From: Nitrosococcus wardiae
Lineage (GTDB): Bacteria > Pseudomonadota > Gammaproteobacteria > Nitrosococcales > Nitrosococcaceae
Assembly: GCF_004421105.1 (NCBI RefSeq)
Contig: NZ_CP038033.1
Location: 3,057,659 to 3,121,658, forward strand
DNA length: 64,000 bases
Direction: 5' to 3'
Position numbers and translations under genes: made by a program. This document shows positions 46,640-54,673 of the stretch, in pieces (the first letter of the stretch is position 1; the number at the start of each line of letters is the position of its first letter). The notes under the pieces are model-generated. The model was not told the DNA's origin. It saw only the letters and a list, made by a program, of their open reading frames with translations, and searched no databases.

Positions 46640-49411
46640 ATGGATAAAAGCTATAACCCACAAGCGATAGAACAATACTGGTATCAGACCTGGGAACAAA
46701 AAGGTTATTTTGCCCCCCAGGGAGATAATGCCCCCTACTGCATCATGATCCCCCCGCCCAATGTCACCGGGCACCTCCATATGGGACATGCCTTCCAAGA
46801 CACTATTATGGATGCTCTGATTCGCTACCACCGAATGCGGGGGGATAATACTCTGTGGCAAGTAGGCACCGACCATGCCGGAATCGCCACCCAAATGGTA
46901 GTCGAGCAACAGCTCAATGGCGAGGGGAAAACCCGCCATGATTTAGGTCGGGAGGCGTTTATCCAGCGGGTTTGGGAATGGAAGGAACACTCAGGCGGCA
47001 CCATTACCCGCCAGCTCCGCCGCATGGGGGCCTCCGTGGATTGGGGCCGGGAGCGCTTTACCATGGACGAGGGGTTGTCCCAAGCGGTGTGTGAGGTCTT
47101 TGTGCGCCTCTACGATGAAGGGCTCATCTATCGCGGCCAGCGCTTGGTGAATTGGGACCCGGTACTGCATACGGCCATCTCGGATTTAGAAGTCGTTTCG
47201 GAAGAGGAGCATAGCCATCTTTGGCATATGCGTTACCCCCTAGCGGATGGCAACGGGCATTTGGTAGTGGCGACCACCCGTCCCGAGACCATGCTCGGGG
47301 ATGCGGCAGTGGCGGTACACCCAGAAGATCCCCGCTACCAGCATCTCATCGGCACCACACTGGCCCTTCCTCTGACGAACCGCACTATCCCCGTGATTGC
47401 CGATGACTACGTGGAGCCAGAATTCGGTAGCGGCTGTGTGAAGATCACTCCCGCCCATGATTTTAACGACTACGAAGTGGGACAACGACACAAGCTGCCC
47501 TTAATCAATGTCTTCACGGTAGATGCTTGTATCAACGAAAATGCCCCCGAAAAATACCAAGGCTTGGACCGCTTCAAGGCTCGTAAGCAAATCGTGGCTG
47601 ATCTGGAAGCCGCCGGTTTATTGGAGAAAATCGAAGATCATAAGCTGATGGTCCCCCGGGGCGATCGCTCCCGCACCGTTATTGAACCTTATTTGACCGA
47701 CCAGTGGTTCGTCAAAGCCGCCCCCTTGGCCGAACCCGCGATTAAAGCGGTGGAAAATGGGCAGATCCGCTTTATCCCCGAAAACTGGAACAAGGTTTAT
47801 TTTGAGTGGATGCGGAATATTCAGGATTGGTGTATCTCTCGCCAAATTTGGTGGGGACACCGGATTCCGGCCTGGTACGATCCGGATGGAAAAGTTTATG
47901 TGGCCCCCACGGAAGCCCAAGTCCGCCAGAAATATACTCTCTCTCCAGACCTTCCTTTAAAACAGGACCCGGACGTTCTCGACACTTGGTTTTCCTCAGC
48001 CCTATGGCCTTTCTCCACCCTGGGCTGGCCGGAGGAAACGCCCCAATTACACACCTTCTATCCGACCAGCGTACTGGTTACCGGATTTGACATCATCTTT
48101 TTCTGGGTGGCCCGGATGATCATGATAGGCCTTAAATTCACGGAAGACGTTCCCTTCCGGGAAGTCTATATCCATGGTCTGGTTCGCGATGCCGAAGGGC
48201 AAAAAATGTCTAAGTCCAAGGGTAATGTTCTCGATCCCCTGGATCTCATTGATGGCATCGATCTGGAAACCTTGGTGACTAAACGGACCAGCGGTTTGAT
48301 GCAACCGGCCATGGCCAAACGCATCGAAAAGGCCACCCGCAAGGAATTCCCCCGGGGAATTCCCGCCTTTGGTTGCGACGCCCTGCGTTTCACCTTTGCC
48401 ATCCTGGCGACCCGGGGTCGAGATATCCGTTTCGATTTGGGCCGGATTGAGGGCTATCGTAATTTCTGCAATAAGCTTTGGAATGCCGCCCGCTATGTCC
48501 TAATGAATATGTCCTCAGAAAGGCAACCTCATCCAGAGCAGACCGCAGGGGATAAGGTACTGGGCACTCCGGAACGCTGGATCCTGTCCCGCTTGCAATC
48601 AACCACCCAACAAGTCATTGAAGGCATCGAAAACTATCGTTTTGATCGTGCCGCCCAGGCTATTTATGATTTTACCTGGAATGAATATTGCGATTGGTAT
48701 CTGGAACTTTCTAAGCCGGTGCTGAATAATCCGGCCAGTCCAGAGGCCGCCAAGCAGGGGACCCGCCACACCCTGGTGGAAGTGCTAGAAACCCTATTAC
48801 GACTTGCTCATCCTATCATTCCGTTTATTACCGAGGAAATCTGGCAACAAGTAGCACCGCTGGCTGGCCGCCAAGGGGAAACTTTGATGTTGCAACCCTA
48901 TCCCCAGCCGGAAATTGACACCATCGATCAGGATGCCGTCGAGGAGATAGAGTGGGTCATTGCCTTTGTGACGGGGGTGCGTTCCATCCGATCACAAATG
49001 AATATCGCCCCTAATAAATCCATTCCGCTACTGCTGCAAGCCGGCACGGGCCATGACCGGACACGGTTGGAAACCAACCAGGAATTTCTAGCCACTCTGG
49101 CCAAACTGGACTCTATTCAGTGGCTTGGTGAGAAAACCCCACCCCCTGCAGCAACGGCCCTAGTGGGCGAACTTAAGCTTCTCATTCCTTTGGCTGGGCT
49201 CATTGACAAAGAAGCGGAACTCCAACGCTTGGATCGGGAAATCCAAAAAATGGGCAAAGATCTAGAACGGGTCAAAAACAAGCTGGCTAATCAAAATTAT
49301 GTGGAACGGGCTCCGGCTGAAATCGTGGCAAAAGAACGCCAACGGGCCGAGGAATTGACTGCTGCCTTAACCACCCTGGAACAGCAACATGCTGAAATAG
49401 CCGCCCTGTAA
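46640..49411 (+). CDS. valS: valyl-tRNA synthetase
   Basis: Charges tRNA-Val in the cytosol. The class I HIGH motif appears in [15 protein letters not shown] and the KMSKS loop in [14 protein letters not shown]. The editing domain (about residues 190-330) carries [18 protein letters not shown]. An anticodon-binding domain and a C-terminal coiled coil ([25 protein letters not shown]) finish 923 residues. ATG 46640 gives the family N-terminus [14 protein letters not shown]; an upstream TTG would add four residues. It is convergent with the nitrosocyanin gene. Confidence 0.97.
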   Translation: MDKSYNPQAIEQYWYQTWEQKGYFAPQGDNAPYCIMIPPPNVTGHLHMGHAFQDTIMDALIRYHRMRGDNTLWQVGTDHAGIATQMVVEQQLNGEGKTRHDLGREAFIQRVWEWKEHSGGTITRQLRRMGASVDWGRERFTMDEGLSQAVCEVFVRLYDEGLIYRGQRLVNWDPVLHTAISDLEVVSEEEHSHLWHMRYPLADGNGHLVVATTRPETMLGDAAVAVHPEDPRYQHLIGTTLALPLTNRTIPVIADDYVEPEFGSGCVKITPAHDFNDYEVGQRHKLPLINVFTVDACINENAPEKYQGLDRFKARKQIVADLEAAGLLEKIEDHKLMVPRGDRSRTVIEPYLTDQWFVKAAPLAEPAIKAVENGQIRFIPENWNKVYFEWMRNIQDWCISRQIWWGHRIPAWYDPDGKVYVAPTEAQVRQKYTLSPDLPLKQDPDVLDTWFSSALWPFSTLGWPEETPQLHTFYPTSVLVTGFDIIFFWVARMIMIGLKFTEDVPFREVYIHGLVRDAEGQKMSKSKGNVLDPLDLIDGIDLETLVTKRTSGLMQPAMAKRIEKATRKEFPRGIPAFGCDALRFTFAILATRGRDIRFDLGRIEGYRNFCNKLWNAARYVLMNMSSERQPHPEQTAGDKVLGTPERWILSRLQSTTQQVIEGIENYRFDRAAQAIYDFTWNEYCDWYLELSKPVLNNPASPEAAKQGTRHTLVEVLETLLRLAHPIIPFITEEIWQQVAPLAGRQGETLMLQPYPQPEIDTIDQDAVEEIEWVIAFVTGVRSIRSQMNIAPNKSIPLLLQAGTGHDRTRLETNQEFLATLAKLDSIQWLGEKTPPPAATALVGELKLLIPLAGLIDKEAELQRLDREIQKMGKDLERVKNKLANQNYVERAPAEIVAKERQRAEELTAALTTLEQQHAEIAAL

Positions 49412-49431
49412 ATGTCAAGGCTATAAAAAAT

Positions 49432-49456
49432 TTGGGCCGGATAAAATCCGGCCCAA
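49432..49456 (-). terminator. Rho-independent terminator of the nitrosocyanin gene
   Basis: A perfect 11-bp inverted repeat (TTGGGCCGGAT-AAA-ATCCGGCCCAA, 49432-49456 on the plus strand) is followed on the minus strand by TTTTTT, since AAAAAA immediately precedes it on the plus strand. It is suited to stop minus-strand transcripts and also the convergent valS message. A second, weaker hairpin lies at 49472-49488. Confidence 0.75.
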
Positions 49457-49524
49457 CCATAAGCAGCAAATAAGGCATCGAATGCCTTACCTACGGCTTA
49501 TTCATAAACTCTCTGCAAAACCCC

Positions 49525-49950
49525 TTAGTGCTCGACGACGTTCAAGGAGCCAGGCAGATGGATATTCTTGGGATGGAGCTGACACCAAATGGTGAAGGCC
49601 CCAGCCTTGTCAGCCTTAAATTTAATGGTTTTGGTCTCACCCGCTTTAATCACCTCTTGGATCCCATAGGCGTCGATGGAGAACCCTTCGCTGATGGGGG
49701 ACTTGTTGTCTATAGTAATCTCTACTGGAGTTCCTTTCTGAACAACTAGCGCCTCGGGCTCATTGAGGACATTGAAAGCGCGAATATTTTTGACCGTTAC
49801 ACCTTCCACATTGAGTTCTGGAATGGTGGTATCATACGCGTTGATAACTACCGTGAAACTTTGTGGCTTTACATCCTTTGCCTGTGCTGCGCCTATCAAC
49901 AATAATCCAAAAGCAAAGCTTACCAAGAGAGCTTTGGTCATTTTCATCAT
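49525..49950 (-). CDS. ncyA: nitrosocyanin (red copper protein)
   Basis: A periplasmic mononuclear red copper protein known from ammonia-oxidising bacteria; its physiological role is unsettled (electron transfer or catalysis in hydroxylamine/NO chemistry). A signal peptide of about 24 residues ends AAQA. The mature part closely follows Nitrosomonas nitrosocyanin, with [23 protein letters not shown] and [16 protein letters not shown]. All four copper ligands are in place: Glu88, Cys123, His126 and His131, with the same spacing as the characterised Glu60, Cys95, His98 and His103. I set the start at ATG 49950, preceded by GAGGAAAG. A terminator lies downstream and a structured leader upstream. 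Confidence 0.95.
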   Translation of the reverse strand: MMKMTKALLVSFAFGLLLIGAAQAKDVKPQSFTVVINAYDTTIPELNVEGVTVKNIRAFNVLNEPEALVVQKGTPVEITIDNKSPISEGFSIDAYGIQEVIKAGETKTIKFKADKAGAFTIWCQLHPKNIHLPGSLNVVEH

Positions 49951-50313
49951 TAACTTTCCTCTACCCAATTTTTAGTTTATAAGTGAAATAGCCCCTCTTT
50001 AGGGGCACTTACAATTCCTTAACAGACAAAAGAACATTCTTTAAGATCTTTACTTAAACGACCCCTAGGAATTTCAATTGCTGTTTAGGATTGTATTCTG
50101 TTTACGCATTATGTTTTTATATCAAAACTAACCGATTTGGTTTCGAGTCGATACTTTAGATGGGAAGATCACCGATGTCAATCGTCAATATTGTGACTCA
50201 TTGAAGTGAATACCTACAGACAAATAAAAATAAAGCGAAAACGCCCTATTTCTTGACCGCCACTGAACGGGAAAATCAGCCCCGCCAAATCACTCACTGC
50301 TGATTATCGGCAA
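49951..50313. other. intergenic region and leader of nitrosocyanin
   Basis: A hairpin (GCCCC-TCTTTA-GGGGC inside TAAGTG/CACTTA arms, 49980-50011) lies about 30-60 bp upstream of the start and would fold in the transcript. A weak copy of the marR-associated motif (GAGTCGATACTTTAG, 50145-50159) matches 11 of 15 bases. I could not fix a confident promoter. Confidence 0.45.
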
Positions 50314-50904
50314 TTAATAATCTTCTGGGCGCAGATAGGGATTAGTCCATAACGTCACCTGAAGCACAAGCGATTTGAACCAAGCCTGATGCATTTTCTC
50401 AACTTCGTCTGCACGGTGGCCTTTTTTCTCCAAGAATGGTTTGATGGTCGCCGTAATGGGGTAAATAAAGGTGATTAAATAGCGATAGTTAATGATGGGA
50501 ACGGACTGGACACCATCAGTCTGGTTTTTCTTGGTACGGTAGTGTCTTAAACCAATCTCATGCTGATAATTAAGCCAATCCTGATCATAAGTGCGGTTGC
50601 AGGTATCGAGTATCCATTGACCGAAACGCTTGCGCACAGCCGTTAAATAATCGCTGTCAGGCTCACCCTGCAGGTTGGAAAAATAGTGCACCAAATGAGG
50701 ATGAGAACCCACAAAGCCATACCACAAGTCCAGAACCTCGTCCACCTGATCGGCTAATACTTCGCCAGCAAGGCGCAAGTATTTTTCATCATCTTCAGTA
50801 AAGAGTACTGTCTTTTTAAGAAGATCGAAGTCCTCCAAAGAGACGGGAGATTTAGCTACTGCCTCTGCTCCGTAAGTATACCCCGGTATTTCTTGTTCGC
50901 TCAT
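50314..50904 (-). CDS. protoglobin (single-domain globin)
   Basis: A 196-residue heme protein of the protoglobin/globin-coupled-sensor lineage, without a signalling output domain. An N-terminal helix (PGYTYGAEAVAKSPVSLEDFDLLKK) precedes the globin fold. Family hallmarks are WYGFVGSHPHLVHYF and WLNYQHEIGLRHYRTKKNQTDG, where His121 is the likely proximal ligand; IPIINYRYLITF-type and WNxWFKS-type helices follow. Protoglobins bind O2, CO and NO. It lies directly downstream of a tiny exported-peptide gene and near nitrosocyanin, so a role in O2/NO handling is plausible but inferred. Confidence 0.88.
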   Translation of the reverse strand: MSEQEIPGYTYGAEAVAKSPVSLEDFDLLKKTVLFTEDDEKYLRLAGEVLADQVDEVLDLWYGFVGSHPHLVHYFSNLQGEPDSDYLTAVRKRFGQWILDTCNRTYDQDWLNYQHEIGLRHYRTKKNQTDGVQSVPIINYRYLITFIYPITATIKPFLEKKGHRADEVEKMHQAWFKSLVLQVTLWTNPYLRPEDY

Positions 50905-50922
50905 TATCCGTTTCCTTTTTCC

Positions 50923-51027
50923 TTAACCCTCTGAGTAAGCAACTTTGTCGTCCCCACCCCCATAAGCAATGCTGCTAACAATCCCCAGAAGTATGAAGCT
51001 AAACATTGCTTGCAGTTTTTTCTTCAT
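50923..51027 (-). CDS. 34-residue exported or membrane peptide
   Basis: From ATG 51027, preceded by GGAGG at eight bases, the frame encodes MKKKLQAMFSFILLGIVSS followed by IAYGGGDDKVAYSEG. This is a basic N-terminus and a hydrophobic stretch that could be a signal peptide leaving a very short acidic product, or a small membrane-anchored peptide. I do not recognise a family. It is the first gene after the divergent marR promoter region and precedes the protoglobin gene by 18 bp, so the two are probably one operon. Confidence 0.6.
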   Translation of the reverse strand: MKKKLQAMFSFILLGIVSSIAYGGGDDKVAYSEG

Positions 51028-51055
51028 CACGATGTCCTCCATCGTTAATATTATC

Positions 51056-51070
51056 GATTCGATACCATAA
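51056..51070. promoter_or_regulatory. operator-like motif, copy 1, overlapping the peptide/protoglobin -10
   Basis: GATTCGATACCATAA matches a motif upstream of the slyD-like gene at 14 of 15 bases. It overlaps the minus-strand -10 (TATGGT, 51069-51064) that pairs with TTGACA at 51093-51088 with 18-bp spacing. Binding here would repress the peptide/protoglobin operon. Confidence 0.6.
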
Positions 51071-51093
51071 ATGAGACTTTCAACATTTGTCAA
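51064..51093 (-). promoter_or_regulatory. promoter of the peptide/protoglobin operon
   Basis: Perfect TTGACA (minus strand, 51093-51088) and TATGGT (51069-51064) with 18-bp spacing, about 35 bp before the peptide start. Confidence 0.6.
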
Positions 51094-51097
51094 GTAG

Positions 51098-51112
51098 GGT
51101 ATCGATTCCATA
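51098..51112. promoter_or_regulatory. operator-like motif, copy 2, in the marR/peptide divergent region
   Basis: Read on the minus strand TATGGAATCGATACC shares GAATCGATACC with the copies at 51056 and 53898. It lies just upstream of the minus-strand -35 and at the place where a -35 for marR would sit, so it may serve both genes. Confidence 0.55.
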
Positions 51113-51138
51113 GAAATTTTTAAGTATGATTACAGATC

Positions 51139-51741
51139 ATGGACAAGCAAAAATTATTTGACCTACTAGAGCGCGTTGGAACCCTGCTTCGGACAGAAGA
51201 GCGGAAGACTGCAGCAGTGCTGAACCTACATCCTGCCCATCTCCAGGTCTTGCGTTATCTTGCCCAATGCAACCGATACAGCAATACACCCATGGCTGTA
51301 TCGGAGTATCTAGGTACCACAAAGGGCACCACCTCCCAGTCCCTATTAGTATTACAACGACATGGATACCTTCAAAAAGAACCTGATCCGAAAGATCGGC
51401 GTGTAGTCCATTTAGTGCTCACCTCCAAAGGCCAGGCGCTAGCTCAAAAGCTTTCCTCACTACCCAGTAAGGAATCGGCCTTCACTGGATTAAACACAAC
51501 AGAGCTGCAAACGACCCAACAGGTCCTTGAACAATTGCTCCGCAACCTCCAGAAAGCAAATCATCACCACACCTTCGGGCAATGCCATACTTGCCAATAT
51601 TTAATGACTACCAATAACAATCAGCTTTTCCGCTGCGGGCTAACTCAGGAAATACTTAAGGAAGAAGAGACCTTCAAGATTTGCCAAGAGCACGCCTATC
51701 CCGCCTCTTCTCGCAAACCGGAAGCGGTCACTGCGCCCTAG
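51139..51741 (+). CDS. MarR-family regulator with a four-cysteine C-terminal tail
   Basis: A 200-residue dimeric winged-helix regulator. The MarR core covers about residues 5-140: LHPAHLQVLRYLAQ, MAVSEYLGTTKGTTSQSLLVLQRHGYLQKEPDPKDRRVVHLVLTSKG. An unusual tail follows with CHTC at 149-152, Cys166 in FRCGLT and Cys182 in KICQEH, spaced to bind a metal or an Fe-S cluster. A TATGAT box at 51125-51130 suggests the message starts almost at the ATG, and no ribosome site is seen. It is divergent from the peptide/protoglobin genes and probably controls them and itself through the shared motifs. Confidence 0.88.
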   Translation: MDKQKLFDLLERVGTLLRTEERKTAAVLNLHPAHLQVLRYLAQCNRYSNTPMAVSEYLGTTKGTTSQSLLVLQRHGYLQKEPDPKDRRVVHLVLTSKGQALAQKLSSLPSKESAFTGLNTTELQTTQQVLEQLLRNLQKANHHHTFGQCHTCQYLMTTNNNQLFRCGLTQEILKEEETFKICQEHAYPASSRKPEAVTAP

Positions 51742-51756
51742 ATCCCCCAGGGCGCA
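51732..51756 (+). terminator. hairpin at the end of marR
   Basis: TGCGCCCT (51732-51739) pairs with AGGGCGCA (51749-51756) around a nine-base loop that contains the marR stop. The following T-run is poor, so termination is only possible. Confidence 0.4.
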
Positions 51757-51766
51757 ACCTCTCCCT

Positions 51767-51930
51767 CTATAAGTAAGCAGAATACAATTCCGCATTAATC
51801 TGTTCATTCAAGGTTTCTTGCATTTTGTCGTTGAGCTTCCCTACCTGACTTGCCTCCTGTGCTTGAGCAGTAAAGAGAAAAGAACTCAACACCAATCAGC
51901 AATGACCCAAACAAACTGCGGCTTCCGCAT
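51767..51930 (-). pseudogene. ferritin relic, truncated and frameshifted
   Basis: An ATG at 51930 with a very strong GAGGAGGAG ribosome site begins MRKPQFVWVIA, then a frameshift leads into a second frame that completes a signal-peptide-like stretch ending TAQA and continues KLNDKMQETLNEQINAELYSAYL. The last part is the start of a ferritin helix A (compare NEQINxELYSAYLYLAM). A TAG follows at once and no further ferritin sequence exists. Thus an exported or signal-bearing ferritin-like gene was lost beside the marR gene. Confidence 0.6.
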
Positions 51931-51972
51931 TACTCCTCCTCGTCTTTGCTAATATGGATGATGGATAACAGT

Positions 51973-53085
51973 CTACCCCTTCATAAAATCTAGCATACCC
52001 CACCGGCCTTTCAATTGGCTTTTCTGAATACTTCCATAATCTACCTGAACCTGGGTACAGAACGTATAAAGAATTTCAATGCAATGGGTAATGGCCCCTA
52101 AATGGGCAATTTCATAACCGTGGGTGTTTTGGGTGGGGAAACCTAAGCAAGCAGCCCGGGGCACATGGCCATACTTCATGGCAATAGAACCATCACTACC
52201 AAAACCACTAATCGTCGCCAATTGCAGGGGGATTTTTCGGCGGGCCGCAGCTTGCCTAATAAGTCCATTGAGCCCCTCATCGTAAAGGCCGTAACCGTCC
52301 TGGGAAAGCAGCACAGGGGCAACCCCTTCTTTGATGGGGTATTCAGATGCCAAGGGGCATATCTCCAAAGCGATCAAGGCCTCTAGAGATTGTCGTTGAG
52401 TAAAATAAAGTGCTCCTATCGCGCCTACTTCCTCCTTGGCAGAAGCCACCAGGTAAACATCCACCAAAGGTCTCTGGAGATTCCGGGCCAATTCCAGCAG
52501 AATCGCCACTGAAGCTTTATTATCCAGGGTATAACTTGCGATATAGTCCTTCAGGCGGAAGGGACGTTTACGGTGTTTTCCTACCACCATCCGAGTACCC
52601 GGACGCACTCCCGCAGCATCCAACTCTTTCGGCGTGCACTTCGTTTCAACCCACGCATTCTGCCACTGTAGAGACGCTTGATCCTGTTGAGCTTTCTGTG
52701 GAGCTTCATGGGAGACGTGGCGGGAACCGAAAGAAAGAATGCCACTAATGCAGGCATGGTCACCGAGCAAATCCACGACACCTTCCCCGTAGACCCAGGG
52801 GAAAGCTCCACCCAATTTCCTCACCTCCACCCGCCCTCGGTTATCAATAGATTTTACAATGGCACCAATTTCATCCTTATGCGCCGTAATAGCAATCGCG
52901 CCAGGATTTTTTCCAGGCACCCTCACAATAAGATTGCCTGCGGCATCCTGCCAGGTTTCCTGGCCCAAGGCAGCAAAACGTTCGAGTAGCCAGCTATCTA
53001 TTTCCTGCTCAGCACCACTTGGAGAGTGCTGTAATACCAGCTCTTCGATCAAGCAAAATAGCTGGTTATCGCTGATTAAGTCCAT
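51973..53085 (-). CDS. M42-family aminopeptidase
   Basis: A 370-residue dimetal peptidase of the M42 (glutamyl aminopeptidase/endoglucanase-like) family, which forms large cytosolic complexes that degrade peptides. The first ligand is in AITAHKDEIGAIV, the bridging Asp in YTLDNKASVAILLEL, the catalytic Glu in ASAKEEVGAIGA, and further ligands in EICP and in NTHGYEIAHLGA near the C-terminus. Length is typical. The gene has no obvious partners; the ferritin relic lies downstream. Confidence 0.9.
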   Translation of the reverse strand: MDLISDNQLFCLIEELVLQHSPSGAEQEIDSWLLERFAALGQETWQDAAGNLIVRVPGKNPGAIAITAHKDEIGAIVKSIDNRGRVEVRKLGGAFPWVYGEGVVDLLGDHACISGILSFGSRHVSHEAPQKAQQDQASLQWQNAWVETKCTPKELDAAGVRPGTRMVVGKHRKRPFRLKDYIASYTLDNKASVAILLELARNLQRPLVDVYLVASAKEEVGAIGALYFTQRQSLEALIALEICPLASEYPIKEGVAPVLLSQDGYGLYDEGLNGLIRQAAARRKIPLQLATISGFGSDGSIAMKYGHVPRAACLGFPTQNTHGYEIAHLGAITHCIEILYTFCTQVQVDYGSIQKSQLKGRWGMLDFMKG

Positions 53086-53147
53086 GGAATAGATGCAATT
53101 TAATTCTTAATATTCGCCTATATAGCAGTCGATGTCCCCTCTTGTAA

Positions 53148-53636
53148 TTAAGGCAAAAACTCTTCCGCGAGGGCATTAGACCCATTCATCTGGATTAACT
53201 GCTCTATTTCAGCAACCAACGTTTCGTCTTCATCTGGATCAATATCACCCGTACCGACGAGTGTGGCCACCAAACCCTGCCTCATGGCTCCTAGCACCGA
53301 GCCAAGCGTAACAGGCTGAATAGCATCAGGATTGTCTATTTCCGCCTGGATCACAATCGCTAAATTTTCACTCGCCCTATACTTCATAAAGCTTTGTGCA
53401 AGCGTGTCTTTACCGTACCCCTCAATCAGGGCATTGATTTCAGAAAAAAGCTTCTCTCGTTCTTCAGCGTCGATAGTTCCTTCCCTAATCAGTCTATCGA
53501 CCAGACCTTCATTCATCGCCTTTAGCACCGCATGCAAGGTGGGAGGATTTCTGCCTACTTGATCTTTTATCTCGGCATCAATCACCCTGGCTAGACTAAG
53601 GCTGACATTGCCTGCTACATCTATCTTGAAGGTCAT
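53148..53636 (-). CDS. two-repeat acidic protein of unknown function
   Basis: A 162-residue, acidic, apparently cytosolic protein I do not recognise. It is built from two copies of a unit of about 69 residues. The first reads LARVIDAEIK...TLHAVLKAMNEGLVDRLIREGTIDAEE and the second LAIVIQAEID...TLGSVLGAMRQGLVATLVGTGDIDPDE; each ends in a helix with EI-x-x-LI and ALAEEFL/TLAQSFM. GxID(A/P)(E/D)E in both units resembles an acidic turn that could bind cations. An AAAGGAGAG ribosome site supports the ATG at 53636. Confidence 0.75.
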   Translation of the reverse strand: MTFKIDVAGNVSLSLARVIDAEIKDQVGRNPPTLHAVLKAMNEGLVDRLIREGTIDAEEREKLFSEINALIEGYGKDTLAQSFMKYRASENLAIVIQAEIDNPDAIQPVTLGSVLGAMRQGLVATLVGTGDIDPDEDETLVAEIEQLIQMNGSNALAEEFLP

Positions 53637-53946
53637 ATTTTCTCTCCTTTTAATTGGCGGAAAGCTGCCGACTCATTCCAAAATATCCGCTATACTATGG
53701 GGTAAGATATTTTTCTACTCTGTCATATTCCAGCACAATCCAGTGCCCTCTGCTATGACCATCATTTTTTCAAATTGATTTCAAGCTTGCTCATCTAAGA
53801 GATTTAAACCTGCGCTTACCTCTTCATCTCCCTAAATGGGCACTATAATTTGAATTTAAGCGTCTAAATTTAATCAAAACCTATAAGTTAATAATAAGAA
53901 TCGATACCATAACTCATCCTACTGCTGCAACATAGAAGGTGTTATT
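53637..53946. other. 310-bp divergent intergenic region
   Basis: AT-rich region between the two-repeat protein gene and the slyD-like gene. The only supported site is the operator-like motif at 53898-53912. No other gene or repeat was recognised. Confidence 0.5.
53898..53912. promoter_or_regulatory. operator-like motif, copy 3, upstream of the slyD-like gene
   Basis: GAATCGATACCATAA agrees with the motif at 51056-51070 in 14 of 15 positions and lies 35 bp before the start at 53947. It suggests control by the same factor, probably the MarR protein at 51139. Confidence 0.6.
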
Positions 53947-54432
53947 ATGCAAGTTTCTGATAGAAAAGTGGTTTATATTCATTACACTTTAAAAAACCAA
54001 GAAGGCACTGTGCTTGATAGCTCTTCCCAGGAAACACCATTAGCCTATATACATGGGATAGGAAGTATTATTCCTGGGCTCGAAAAAGCACTTGCTGGAA
54101 AAACTGAAGGTGACAAATTCAATATCAGTATAGACCCAGAGGAAGCCTATGGAGAGCGCAATGATATGCTTATCCAGGCCGTTCCACGGGATGCTTTCCA
54201 AGGAGTTGATGAGCTGCAAGAAGGCATGCAATTTCAGGCCCAAACCCCCAGCGGTCCCCAGTTAATCACGGTGACTGACATTGGGACTGAGCAAGTAATG
54301 GTAGATGCTAATCATCCCCTGGCTGGTGAAAAACTAGACTTCGATGTGGAAGTGATCGATATCCGTGAGGCAACGGAAGAAGAGTTAGAACATGGTCATG
54401 TGCATGGTGCAGGTGGCCATCACCACGCTTAG
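53947..54432 (+). CDS. slyD: SlyD-like FKBP-type peptidyl-prolyl isomerase
   Basis: A cytosolic prolyl isomerase and chaperone of the SlyD family. The FKBP domain is split by an insert-in-flap domain, as expected: DRKVVYIHYTLKNQEGTVLDSS and PLAYIHGIGSIIPGLEKALAGKTEGDKFNISIDPEEAYG at the front, then the IF domain QAVPRDAF...MQFQAQTPSG, then HPLAGEKLDFDVEVIDIREAT. The His-rich tail (HGHVHGAGGHHHA) can bind nickel or zinc. Length 161 is in range. The ribosome site is AAGGTG. An operator-like motif lies upstream and a terminator downstream. Confidence 0.92.
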   Translation: MQVSDRKVVYIHYTLKNQEGTVLDSSSQETPLAYIHGIGSIIPGLEKALAGKTEGDKFNISIDPEEAYGERNDMLIQAVPRDAFQGVDELQEGMQFQAQTPSGPQLITVTDIGTEQVMVDANHPLAGEKLDFDVEVIDIREATEEELEHGHVHGAGGHHHA

Positions 54433-54478
54433 CAGTATTGCTACCCCTACTTTTTAATAGGTCAAACCCGAAAAAGTG

Positions 54479-54510
54479 CAAGCCTCGCTCTAGCGGGGCT
54501 TGTCTCTCTC
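54479..54510 (+). terminator. Rho-independent terminator of slyD
   Basis: CAAGCCTCGC (54479-54488) and GCGGGGCTTG (54493-54502) form a ten-base stem with one G-T pair and a TCTA loop, followed by TCTCTCTC. The T-run is interrupted but the stem is strong. Confidence 0.6.
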
Positions 54511-54673
54511 AAAGGCTCTCAATTAAGTACCTATGAATAAAATATGAGGTATTTTAGGAACTCGGTGCGGGGACTTCCCTGTCCCCTGGCTCCACGCCAC
54601 CGGCTCACTTCAGGAATGCTTCAAAACTTTTACTGAGATACTTAAAATAACTTTTCCCAGCTAGGTAAAAAAG

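Noticed and set aside
49980-50011. TAAGTG/CACTTA arms in the nitrosocyanin leader as the same operator as at 42275
   Set aside because: Spacing is 20 bases instead of five and an inner hairpin fills the gap; the similarity is probably chance.
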